The notes under the pieces were generated by a model. The model ran no database searches. It worked only from the letters and a program-made list of their open reading frames with translations, and was not told where the DNA came from. A stretch of 64,000 bases of DNA from a virus: IMG/VR virus record IMGVR_UViG_3300027770_003399, positions 58,121 to 122,120 of that record; one strand, 5' to 3'. This document shows, piece by piece, positions 7,414 to 14,148 of the stretch. The first letter of the stretch is position 1. Each line of letters begins with the position of its first letter. Made by a program: the position numbers and the translations under genes.

Positions 7414-7926
7414 ATGAAAACCCTTTACTTAACTGTTGGGCCTCCTGCTTGTGGCAAGTCTACATTTGTAAAAAGTTATGTTGACGCATTTCCTCAAGAA
7501 AATTCTTATTTAAGCAGTGACGAGTTAAGGGGAGTATTTGGCAAAGACGAAACTGACCAATCAGTATCTCCACAAGTATTCTCTCATATACTAGACAAGG
7601 TTGAGGAATTTCTTCAAGATGAAAGCAAGCAGGGTTACCTTATAGTTGACGCTACCAATATTAATATAAGACTGCGTAAACAATATATATCTCTTGCTAA
7701 AGAATACAAGGCTAGAATTATAGCTTGGGTCTTTGAAAGAGATAGGGAAGTTTTAATAAAAAATAATAAATCTCGTAATAGAATAGTTCCTCTGTGGGTA
7801 ATAGATAGAATGTTAGATTTATATAAAAGACCTACAGAAAAAGAAGGATTCGATAAAATAGTTAATGTTCTTCCAGTACATACAGAAGCACTATTTATTC
7901 ATTCTCTTGTCTCTCCTAATCATTGA
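7414..7926 (+). CDS. P-loop kinase, polynucleotide kinase-like
   Basis: A 170-residue protein with Walker A GPPACGKST at residues 9-17, a YLSSDELRGVFG block, LIVDATNINIRLRKQYI typical of the predicted-kinase/PNK family (DATN motif), and a lid-like FERDREVLIKNNKSR. T4 Pnk carries a similar kinase domain fused to a phosphatase; here only the kinase half is present. It probably phosphorylates nucleic-acid 5' ends or a small substrate. It follows the HAD gene by 6 bases, so a split kinase/HAD pair is conceivable. Confidence 0.8.
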   Translation: MKTLYLTVGPPACGKSTFVKSYVDAFPQENSYLSSDELRGVFGKDETDQSVSPQVFSHILDKVEEFLQDESKQGYLIVDATNINIRLRKQYISLAKEYKARIIAWVFERDREVLIKNNKSRNRIVPLWVIDRMLDLYKRPTEKEGFDKIVNVLPVHTEALFIHSLVSPNH

Positions 7927-8012
7927 GGATCGATTCTACCACATGAAGATCGAGCATATAGTGTATGCTTATATATCTTTTAAATATTTTCAATCTATAA
8001 ATAGGAATAATT

Positions 8013-9257
8013 ATGTATAATAGACGCAAATTTTTATTGACCAGTGGTGCTGCTGGTTTGAGTATAGTCTCTAATAATATATCTTTTGGTGTTGATACTA
8101 CCAATGCTCCAGATATTACTCCTAATGAAAATAGTGTTCTATATATCTTTTTAAGTGGTGGGCCAACACAGATTGAAACATTTAACCCTATTCCAGAATC
8201 TACAGCAGAACGAAAATCTATTATTGGTCATTTAAATACAAATGTTGCAGGAATACGGATTGGTGGATTATGGACTGAACTAGCACAAAAAGCTAATAAG
8301 TTTTCTATTGTCAATAGTTTCAGTCATGGAGATGCTAACCATGAAAGCGCAACTCATTGGATGATGACAGGAGAAAGAACAGTTCCTAACTCACCTCCAA
8401 AGTGGCCCAGTTATGGCAGTGTTATTGGGGGCCAATATGGAACCAATACTGCTGATGGGTTGCCCACATATATTAAGCTCAACGATATTCAATATGATGG
8501 GGCAGCATGGATGGGTAATAAGTATATGGGATATACTGCTGCTGGAGAAGGTATTAAGGATTTAATCTTAAAGGAAAAACAAAAGTTTGAAAAAAAATTA
8601 GATATTCTAAAGATGATAGAGAGCGGTTCAAGAATTAGCCCAGATAATAAAGTATCACAGAATTGGATGGAACTTAGGGATCAGGCTGTTGGTGCATTAA
8701 TGGGTAAGGCTAGTGAAGCCTTTTTAATAGAAAAAGATGCTGAGTTTGAAGATTATAAAAAAGACCAGTTGGGCAAAGACTTTTTAACAGCAATAAGATT
8801 AGTAGAACGAGGAGTTAAGTTTGTTACTCTGAATTATGGTGGGTGGGATATGCACGACAATATAGCAGAAGGAATGAAAGGTAGAGTTCCCCCACTAGAT
8901 CATTATATTTCAAAGTATTTAACCTCTATGGAAAAGAGACAAATGAATACTAAAAATATGTTGGTTATGAGTGGGGACTTTGGAAGAACTCCAAAGATTA
9001 ATAAAGGCGGTGGACGAGATCACTGGCCTAGTTTAATCCCCCTGTTTATTGCTTGTGATGGATATAATATGGGCAGAACTATTGGAACATCAGATGCTAA
9101 TGCTGAAAGAGCCGATCAGAATCCTTTTGAACCAGAAGATTTGAAGTGGACAATGTTTGATCATCTGGGAATAAATAAGACTGCTGATTGGTACAGTATT
9201 GAGAATAGACCTCACTCTTTTGTTAAGACAGAAGCTAAGAATATACTAAAGGTGTAA
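8013..9257 (+). CDS. DUF1501 family protein with RR leader
   Basis: 414 residues. It begins MYNRRKFLLTSGAAGLS, a twin-arginine-type export leader. It then shows the family blocks LSGGPTQIETFNP, VNSFSHGDANHE, YGGWDMHDN and GDFGRTPKINKGGGRDHW. Export to the cell envelope is expected if the host has TAT. The 86-base upstream gap holds a weak TATAGTGTATG element and an AGGAA site. The function of DUF1501 is unknown; many planctomycete members are paired with other secreted proteins. Here it is followed by a PspC-domain membrane protein three bases after the stop. Confidence 0.9.
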   Translation: MYNRRKFLLTSGAAGLSIVSNNISFGVDTTNAPDITPNENSVLYIFLSGGPTQIETFNPIPESTAERKSIIGHLNTNVAGIRIGGLWTELAQKANKFSIVNSFSHGDANHESATHWMMTGERTVPNSPPKWPSYGSVIGGQYGTNTADGLPTYIKLNDIQYDGAAWMGNKYMGYTAAGEGIKDLILKEKQKFEKKLDILKMIESGSRISPDNKVSQNWMELRDQAVGALMGKASEAFLIEKDAEFEDYKKDQLGKDFLTAIRLVERGVKFVTLNYGGWDMHDNIAEGMKGRVPPLDHYISKYLTSMEKRQMNTKNMLVMSGDFGRTPKINKGGGRDHWPSLIPLFIACDGYNMGRTIGTSDANAERADQNPFEPEDLKWTMFDHLGINKTADWYSIENRPHSFVKTEAKNILKV

Positions 9258-9259
9258 AT

Positions 9260-9463
9260 ATGGATAGATTATATAAAAATTCTAATGATAAAATGATATT
9301 TGGGGTTTGTTCTGGACTAGCAGACTACTTGGGGATTACTTCCATAATAGTTAGACTATTAACTGTTGCTGGGGTTTTCTTTAGTTTAAGTCTCGTCTTT
9401 TGGATATATTTATTATTAGCTATTATACTGCCACAAAAAAACAAAAACAATACTGGAGTTTAA
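9260..9463 (+). CDS. PspC-domain membrane protein
   Basis: A 67-residue protein matching the PspC domain: RLYKNSNDKMIFGVCSGLADY (shortened here as KMIFGVCSGLADYLGI) followed by IIVRLLTVAGVFF and a second hydrophobic segment WIYLLLAIILPQ. Hosts use PspC in envelope stress responses. A phage copy might tune membrane integrity during infection, which is inference. The start is close behind the DUF1501 stop, with AAGGTG as ribosome binding site. Confidence 0.85.
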   Translation: MDRLYKNSNDKMIFGVCSGLADYLGITSIIVRLLTVAGVFFSLSLVFWIYLLLAIILPQKNKNNTGV

Positions 9464-9464
9464 C

Positions 9465-9890
9465 ATGAATAGAGCCAATGAGTTATTAAATTCAATAAAA
9501 AGTGAACTAGAATGTCCTCCAGCAACTCAAGATGTATCTATTAATTTAAAAAATAGACAGAATGCAATAGATGTTGCTAATTATGGGCCAGCTAATCCAA
9601 ATGAACCAGATGAACCATATTGGCAAAAAAAAGCAGATCAGTTTAAAACTACTGTGCCTATTGCAAAAACTATGTTATGTGGGAATTGTGCTGTTTTTAT
9701 TATTAAACAGAAAATGATAAATTGTATAGAAAAAGGATTAGCTTCTGAAACAGATGAGTATGGTGACCCAGAAAATCCAAAAGAGATAGTTGATCAGGCA
9801 GACCTCGGGTATTGTGAAATATTTGATTTTAAATGTGCAGGAAGTAGAACTTGTGATGCTTGGGTTGTTAATGGCCCACTAACAGATTAG
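9465..9890 (+). CDS. phage Cys-rich hypothetical protein
   Basis: 141 residues. The middle reads GPANPNEPDEPYWQKKA and the second half has paired cysteines (LCGNCAVF, INCIEK, YCEIFDFKCAG, TCDAW), suggesting a metal site or disulfides. Similar Cys-rich proteins are seen in large phages beside structural genes, but I cannot name a function. It is separated from the PspC gene by one base and from the next by nine, so it is in the same operon. Confidence 0.75.
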   Translation: MNRANELLNSIKSELECPPATQDVSINLKNRQNAIDVANYGPANPNEPDEPYWQKKADQFKTTVPIAKTMLCGNCAVFIIKQKMINCIEKGLASETDEYGDPENPKEIVDQADLGYCEIFDFKCAGSRTCDAWVVNGPLTD

Positions 9891-9899
9891 AGTATTATT

Positions 9900-10427
9900 A
9901 TGCCAATCCCAAATAGAGAAAAAAATGAAGATAAAGATAAATTTATGTCTCGCTGTATGAGTAGCGAAGTAATGAATAAAGAATATCCAGATTCTGCTCA
10001 AAGATCAGCTATTTGTTATGGGCAGAATAAATCTAAATCTGATAGTATACTAGAAAAGATTAATGACTCATATATATTAGCTAATAGTATTTGGGATGAA
10101 TCTATTGTAGACTATACTTATTATGCTCTTTATAATGAAAATAATGAATTAATATCCTCAGAAAAAGATGGTAAAAAAGTAACTTTAAATAAACCCTTTA
10201 GAACATCAGATGGCCCCAAAAAATTTAGTGTGTATGTAAAGAATGACAAAGGAAATGTTGTTAAGGTTAATTTTGGTGATCCTAACATGGAAATTAAAAG
10301 AGACGATCCAGCTAGGCGTAGATCATATAGAGCTAGACATAACTGTGATAATCCCGGCCCCAAATGGAAGGCCAATTATTGGAGTTGTAAAATGTGGTCT
10401 ACCACAAATGTATCTGACTTAACGTAG
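9900..10427 (+). CDS. phage protein with RxxYRARHNCDNPG motif
   Basis: 175 residues. The N-terminal block DKFMSRCMSSEVM followed by EYPDSAQRSAICYGQ and the C-terminal block RRRSYRARHNCDNPGPKW ending in ANYWSCKMW are both recurrent in proteins of tailed phages, often attached to prohead protease or capsid-region proteins. Here they are joined in one small protein. The exact role is unknown; a virion or head-associated function is likely from those associations. Confidence 0.75.
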   Translation: MPIPNREKNEDKDKFMSRCMSSEVMNKEYPDSAQRSAICYGQNKSKSDSILEKINDSYILANSIWDESIVDYTYYALYNENNELISSEKDGKKVTLNKPFRTSDGPKKFSVYVKNDKGNVVKVNFGDPNMEIKRDDPARRRSYRARHNCDNPGPKWKANYWSCKMWSTTNVSDLT

Positions 10428-10435
10428 GAATACAT

Positions 10436-11083
10436 ATGAATCTTTCTCTACTTCTTTTATATGATAAGATAGAAAAATTAACATATAATGATGCTTGGGT
10501 AGAAATTCCCATGCCGGATATAATATCTTTTGATTATAAAACTATTCTTAAAAGCCCGCCGTCTAATACTGATTCAAAAACATTAAAAGAATTAAAATTA
10601 GTAGCAGATGCAACATTCAATAGGTCTGATGCTGAAGTTGAAAAAATGTATAGTATAGATCAAGATTTGGATGGCCCATTTATTAATTTGCTCTCTAAAT
10701 ATAATTTGGAATATCCCCAAGAATATATAAATGTTTTCTATGACATAGTTAAGCCAGTATTAATGAATACTAAAAGCTATTGGAATAGACCAAGACCATT
10801 TCAATTGGCTAAATTATTGAATATTCCCATAAATCCAATTATTACAAATACTGTGCATACTCCTTCTTATCCTTCTGGTCATACTTTCTATTCTAGATTA
10901 GTGGCTAATATATTGAAACATACCTATCCTAAGATCGAAAATAGAATATTGGACAGTATAGTGTATGATACTGCTAGAGCAAGAGTAATACAGGGTGCTC
11001 ATTATCCATCAGATAGCGAGGCTTCTATCTTGTGTGCTAATTATGTTTTTAAAAATCTAATATTAAAAATAGGAGATATTTAA
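10436..11083 (+). CDS. PAP2-family phosphatase
   Basis: 215 residues with the three PAP2/acid-phosphatase signatures: KSYWNRPRP (C1), PSYPSGHT (C2) and ARVIQGAHYPSD (C3), which supply the catalytic His and Asp. No signal peptide or transmembrane span is evident, so it looks cytoplasmic or virion-associated rather than a lipid phosphatase. The TAA stop overlaps the next ATG (TAATG). The substrate is unknown. Confidence 0.85.
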   Translation: MNLSLLLLYDKIEKLTYNDAWVEIPMPDIISFDYKTILKSPPSNTDSKTLKELKLVADATFNRSDAEVEKMYSIDQDLDGPFINLLSKYNLEYPQEYINVFYDIVKPVLMNTKSYWNRPRPFQLAKLLNIPINPIITNTVHTPSYPSGHTFYSRLVANILKHTYPKIENRILDSIVYDTARARVIQGAHYPSDSEASILCANYVFKNLILKIGDI

Positions 11084-11256
11084 TGAGTAGATACCAAGAA
11101 ATATTAAATAGCATTTGCGAAACACTGACGGGTAAGCAAGGACTATGGGATAATATCAGAAAGAAAAAACAAAAAGAGGGTAAAAAATACAAACCTGCCA
11201 AAAGAGGAGATGAAGATAGGCCAGACCCAGAACAATGGAAAAAACTAACAAAGTAA
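11083..11256 (+). CDS. small basic phage protein (LWDNIRKK motif)
   Basis: 57 residues starting at an ATG that overlaps the PAP2 stop. It contains GLWDNIRKKKQKEG and KPAKRGDEDRPDPEQWKKL, a pattern found repeatedly in small lysine-rich proteins and protein tails of large phages. Its size and charge suggest nucleic-acid or protein binding; the function is not known. Confidence 0.75.
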   Translation: MSRYQEILNSICETLTGKQGLWDNIRKKKQKEGKKYKPAKRGDEDRPDPEQWKKLTK

Positions 11257-11276
11257 TTATTAACATGGAGAATATT

Positions 11277-11939
11277 ATGCTTCTAAAATATGACCTTGAA
11301 CAATCAATTTCAAAATTATTATCAGAACAAGAAAATGATATAACCCTAAACGAGAAACATCTCGGTAGTACGTTGGATGATTTTCTAAAAGAGCAAAATC
11401 CTCCAGAAATAAAATTAGAGATTGACGAACCTTCAGAAATTGAAGAGCCATCGAACATAGAAACAAGGATAGAATATAATAATCCTCTTGTTGTTGAACT
11501 TATTAAAAAGTCCCTAAATATACACTGGCAGCAAACAACAGTTCTTACTGCCCAAGCTGAACATCTTCAGAGATGGGGATATAAGAAACTAGCAGCTATA
11601 TTTAAAGCAGATGCTATCCAAGAACAAACACACGCTGCCATTAACATTAAAAGATTGGAATTTTTTGATGCAGATCACCAACCACTAATTATTGCCCCTC
11701 CAGCTTGGGCTAGACATGATATGGTTGCTATGATCAAATATAATCTTGCTTCTGTGATGGAAGCATCCGTTGCAGAAAGAACCACTATTGTTGCTGCTAG
11801 AGCGGTAGGAGATGAAATAACAGCTAATATGTTTATTGAACTCCTACAAGGGAGCGAAGATGGTATCGAGCTATATACCGGCTTCTTGAAATTGATTGAA
11901 CAAATGGGGATTGATAATTTCTTGACACTTCAAGTATGA
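11277..11939 (+). CDS. ferritin-like (bacterioferritin/Dps-type) protein
   Basis: 220 residues. An acidic N-terminal tail of about 70 residues precedes a four-helix ferritin-like domain: LNIHWQQTTVLTAQAEHLQRW, then DAIQEQTHAA with the ExxH iron-ligand pattern, and SVMEASVAERTTIV in a later helix with a second acidic ligand. The ATG at 11277 is chosen because GGAG lies 7 bases upstream; ATGs at 11235 and 11265 are possible. Ferritin-like proteins store iron or protect DNA from oxidation. The neighbouring small genes give no specific partner. Confidence 0.7.
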   Translation: MLLKYDLEQSISKLLSEQENDITLNEKHLGSTLDDFLKEQNPPEIKLEIDEPSEIEEPSNIETRIEYNNPLVVELIKKSLNIHWQQTTVLTAQAEHLQRWGYKKLAAIFKADAIQEQTHAAINIKRLEFFDADHQPLIIAPPAWARHDMVAMIKYNLASVMEASVAERTTIVAARAVGDEITANMFIELLQGSEDGIELYTGFLKLIEQMGIDNFLTLQV

Positions 11940-12349
11940 ATAATAAAAAAACCGTCAAAGAATTAAAGATAGCTATTAACAATCTTATTATTGAAGAAAA
12001 GAAAAAACGCCAAACTTTAAAAAAGATTTCAAAAAAATATGTTTTATATGGCACAAGACTAGCAATCCTAGTGTGTTGTCTTATAATATTACTGATAGTT
12101 GTAACTGGTATCTCTTGCATCAAAATAGATTCTCCAGAAACATCAGTTGGTAGAAAAGTTATTAAAGAGCAAATAAAATTGTACAATAATACCACAGAAC
12201 TTATGGATCATAATCACATTAATAAATATTATGAAAAACTAAATATTTCTGATAAACAAGCTCTTGAGCAAGAAATGAGACTATTGGTAGACGCAGAAAC
12301 TAAACATAGGACTAGATTAGAGAATAATTTTAATAGAAAAGGAAATTAA
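11936..12349 (+). CDS. single-pass membrane protein, hypothetical
   Basis: 137 residues. A lysine-rich N-terminus, one strong transmembrane helix (LAILVCCLIILLIVVTGI), then a charged, helical C-terminal domain. The start overlaps the ferritin-like stop (ATGA). By the positive-inside rule the short N-terminus would be cytoplasmic and the C-terminal domain periplasmic. No family is recognised. Confidence 0.7.
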   Translation: MNNKKTVKELKIAINNLIIEEKKKRQTLKKISKKYVLYGTRLAILVCCLIILLIVVTGISCIKIDSPETSVGRKVIKEQIKLYNNTTELMDHNHINKYYEKLNISDKQALEQEMRLLVDAETKHRTRLENNFNRKGN

Positions 12350-12350
12350 T

Positions 12351-12578
12351 ATGAGTGATCTTAAATATGAACCTGTTCCGCACAATCAAAAGGCTTTTCT
12401 TGAAGGGGCATCGAAACGCAGTGGTTTTCAACAAGCCTATGATGCTCTTGAAGCCGAGTATGCCTCACAATCATCCATGATAGAAGAATTAATTCCAGCA
12501 ATTGGACTACACGACTCTTTATTGAGCTATGGGTATAATCCAAAAGATTGTGAAAAAAAATTCAAGGAACCCTCTTGA
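12351..12578 (+). CDS. antitoxin N-terminus-like small protein
   Basis: 75 residues. FLEGASKRSGFQQAYDALEAEY resembles the N-terminal helix of HigA/XRE-type antitoxins (abbreviated core: KRSGFQQAYDALEAEYA), but the DNA-binding HTH that normally follows is missing and the protein ends after a short unrelated tail. Its last codons contain the -35 box of the next promoter. An AAGGA site precedes the ATG. It may be a truncated regulator. Confidence 0.6.
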   Translation: MSDLKYEPVPHNQKAFLEGASKRSGFQQAYDALEAEYASQSSMIEELIPAIGLHDSLLSYGYNPKDCEKKFKEPS

Positions 12579-12602
12579 CAAGCCGATAATACCTGATAGA
12601 AT
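12575..12602 (+). promoter_or_regulatory. sigma70-like promoter
   Basis: TTGACA at 12575-12580 with AGCCGATAA directly after it, a 16 bp spacer and TAGAAT at 12597-12602. The -35 lies inside the end of the preceding gene. Confidence 0.75.
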
Positions 12603-12623
12603 GATAGGACGAAGCAAGATTAT

Positions 12624-12641
12624 GGTTATCTCTCGATAACC
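12624..12641 (+). promoter_or_regulatory. 5'-leader hairpin
   Basis: GGTTATC-TCTC-GATAACC, a perfect 7-bp stem with a four-base loop between the promoter at 12575 and the ATG at 12678. No T-run follows, so it is not an intrinsic terminator; it could be an operator or an RNA element. Confidence 0.5.
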
Positions 12642-12677
12642 GCTTGCAAGATTGGTAGAACTCTTGGAGGACTAGAT

Positions 12678-12959
12678 ATGTCAGAGGTTACTTCGGTTGA
12701 TAAGACTACTCGGATTCGTTGTGAGGACGAGAAGTTTCTGGAAGCTGTTTTTTCTAGCAAAACATATGCTGAAATTGCAGTAAAGACGGGGCAGAAGGTT
12801 GCTAGCACAATGGCTAGATATGCTCGTACTAAGGCTTCTTTGATTGCTCAGGGCATTGATTTGCCAGCGATGGAACGAGCAAAGCCTGTAAAGACAGTAA
12901 ATAAGAATGAGAACATGGCTGATATTGTTCGCAGGCTTAGAGAAGCTCATAACGGATGA
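12678..12959 (+). CDS. small HTH-like hypothetical protein
   Basis: 93 residues with TYAEIAVKTGQKVASTMARYA, which has the spacing of a helix-turn-helix (short form: YAEIAVKTGQKVASTMARY), then a basic linker and a C-terminal helix MADIVRRLREAH. A GGAGG site precedes the ATG, and the gene has its own promoter with a leader hairpin. A DNA-binding regulator is the best guess. Two strong hairpins and a tRNA follow. Confidence 0.6.
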   Translation: MSEVTSVDKTTRIRCEDEKFLEAVFSSKTYAEIAVKTGQKVASTMARYARTKASLIAQGIDLPAMERAKPVKTVNKNENMADIVRRLREAHNG

Positions 12960-12960
12960 T

Positions 12961-13060
12961 GTACTTTTGTTAGTAAGGGTCTACCTTTTTGGGCTTTTAC
13001 TTATAACAAAGTAGTACCTCAAGAACACAGCATGGGCTTCATCTGTGCTGTGTCTTGAGG
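12961..13060 (+). other. two consecutive hairpins before tRNA-Leu
   Basis: The first pairs TTTGTTAGTAAG (from 12966) with CTTATAACAAA (13000-13010) inside flanking GTAC repeats. The second pairs 13017-13032 with 13046-13060 (15 pairs with one bulged A). Neither is followed by a T-run. The core TTTTGTTAGTAAG of the first is identical to the 5' arm of RNA module 3 at 2732 and 4148. They may be processing signals for the tRNA or a separate small RNA. Confidence 0.6.
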
Positions 13061-13070
13061 AACTATACGG

Positions 13071-13154
13071 GCCTTTGTGATGAAATTGGCAACCATAGCG
13101 GACTTAAAATCCGCTGCTCGTAAGAGCTTGTGGGTTCGAGTCCCACCGAAGGCA
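13071..13154 (+). tRNA. tRNA-Leu (anticodon TAA)
   Basis: An 84-base class II tRNA. The acceptor arms GCCTTTG and CGAAGGC pair (one G-U), the anticodon stem is GCGGA/TCCGC with loop CTTAAAA (anticodon TAA at 13105-13107), there is a long variable arm, and the T-arm contains GGTTCGAGTCC. No CCA is encoded (the sequence after the discriminator A is CTA). It decodes TTA, a codon used heavily in this AT-rich DNA. Confidence 0.95.
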
Positions 13155-13156
13155 CT

Positions 13157-13477
13157 ATGATAAACTCAACAAATAGATTCTACAAGGGCATTTGCTCAAA
13201 TTCTGGAAATGAATCTTCTAATTTTGACCATTTTTATATTTTGACAGTAAGAGATATAAATGATTATTCTGGGGGCCATATAGTAGAGACTGTAAAGAAT
13301 ACAGAAGATTATTTTGATGATGATGGAATGATTGGTAGTCCCTATTATATTATTTATGGTCATTTTAAGAGTAATTTTGCTACTACGTCTCTTTATATTA
13401 TGGAAACTGAATTTTTATATCAAGCTATTAATATTGTTGAAACCATAACTGGAAATGATATAAAAGAGAACTACTAG
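13157..13477 (+). CDS. hypothetical protein directly behind tRNA
   Basis: 106 residues from an ATG only two bases after the tRNA discriminator base. It has no recognisable ribosome binding site because the tRNA occupies that position, so translation would depend on tRNA processing or be weak. The frame also continues 5' into the tRNA, which is not a real extension. The middle contains a DYFDDDGMIGSPYY acidic loop. No family is recognised. Confidence 0.55.
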   Translation: MINSTNRFYKGICSNSGNESSNFDHFYILTVRDINDYSGGHIVETVKNTEDYFDDDGMIGSPYYIIYGHFKSNFATTSLYIMETEFLYQAINIVETITGNDIKENY

Positions 13478-13487
13478 AAAAAAGAAT

Positions 13488-13500
13488 AGGTGTATAAATA
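13488..13500 (+). promoter_or_regulatory. AGGTGTATAAATA late-type promoter
   Basis: AGGTGTATAAATA contains TATAAATA, the T4 late promoter consensus, about 30 bases upstream of the gene at 13531. It is the clearest member of the AGGTGTATA family in the window. Confidence 0.65.
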
Positions 13501-13530
13501 GATTATTCTTTCTCTATTAGGGAGTATATT

Positions 13531-13845
13531 ATGACTAAAGATATTAATCACGTTATTCAAGAAATAGCTAAACAAGACAAACAACTTCATAATATACAGA
13601 GTATAGATACTTCCTTATCTAAAGATATGTCTATCTTGAAAAAAGATGTATCTGATCTTAAAAAGTATGTCAAAACACTAGAACATAAAATAGATGCTGT
13701 TCTAGAGATCATGGTCGAATTTAGAGACGCTGTAGAAATGGCTCAAGACGATGCTGAATCATCAGAGAATCCAGATTGGACTCCTTATAACGATGAGGAA
13801 TACGATAGAGAAGAAGAAGACGAAGACGAAGATGAGGCATTTTAA
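13531..13845 (+). CDS. coiled-coil protein with acidic tail
   Basis: 104 residues. Residues ~25-60 have hydrophobic heptads (SILKKDVSDLKKYVKTLEHK) predicting a coiled coil; the C-terminus is a run of Glu/Asp. A GGGAG site precedes the ATG and a late-type promoter lies upstream. It could be a small structural or chaperone-like protein; no family is recognised. Confidence 0.7.
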   Translation: MTKDINHVIQEIAKQDKQLHNIQSIDTSLSKDMSILKKDVSDLKKYVKTLEHKIDAVLEIMVEFRDAVEMAQDDAESSENPDWTPYNDEEYDREEEDEDEDEAF

Positions 13846-13847
13846 AT

Positions 13848-14084
13848 ATGGAGAGCTTAGTTATTCTAGTCACTATTTTAGTCTTAATTGTTCTTTTAGT
13901 AGGCCCACTAGCTTTAATTATGTCTTATATTAAGATCATTCCAGATATAATTATATGGGTCATGGGATTAATTTCTATCTCTATTGGGGCATATTGGTTT
14001 ATTCTGCCGATTCCTTTTATCGTAAAACTCCCAGCGTTGCTTGCAATTTTGTTAGGAATATTCGCAGTAAAGAAAAGGTCTTGA
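13848..14084 (+). CDS. small two- or three-pass membrane protein
   Basis: 78 residues, almost entirely hydrophobic: LVTILVLIVLLVGPLALI, then IIIWVMGLISISIGAYWF, then LPALLAILLGIFAV before a basic end KKRS. It starts three bases after the previous stop. A holin-like or other membrane role is possible, but nothing decides it. Its stop overlaps the -35 of the rIIA promoter. Confidence 0.65.
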   Translation: MESLVILVTILVLIVLLVGPLALIMSYIKIIPDIIIWVMGLISISIGAYWFILPIPFIVKLPALLAILLGIFAVKKRS

Positions 14085-14109
14085 CAAGTCGATAAGACTA
14101 TGGTAGAAT
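14081..14109 (+). promoter_or_regulatory. sigma70-like promoter for rIIA
   Basis: TTGACA at 14081-14086 followed by AGTCGATAA, a 17 bp spacer and TAGAAT at 14104-14109. Confidence 0.8.
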
Positions 14110-14148
14110 GGGTGAATCATAGGACAGGAAACCTTTTTGGAGAAATAG

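Noticed and set aside
13130-13156. Protein start inside the tRNA
   Set aside because: The frame is open through the tRNA T-arm, but that DNA is clearly tRNA; the ATG at 13157 is the first usable start.
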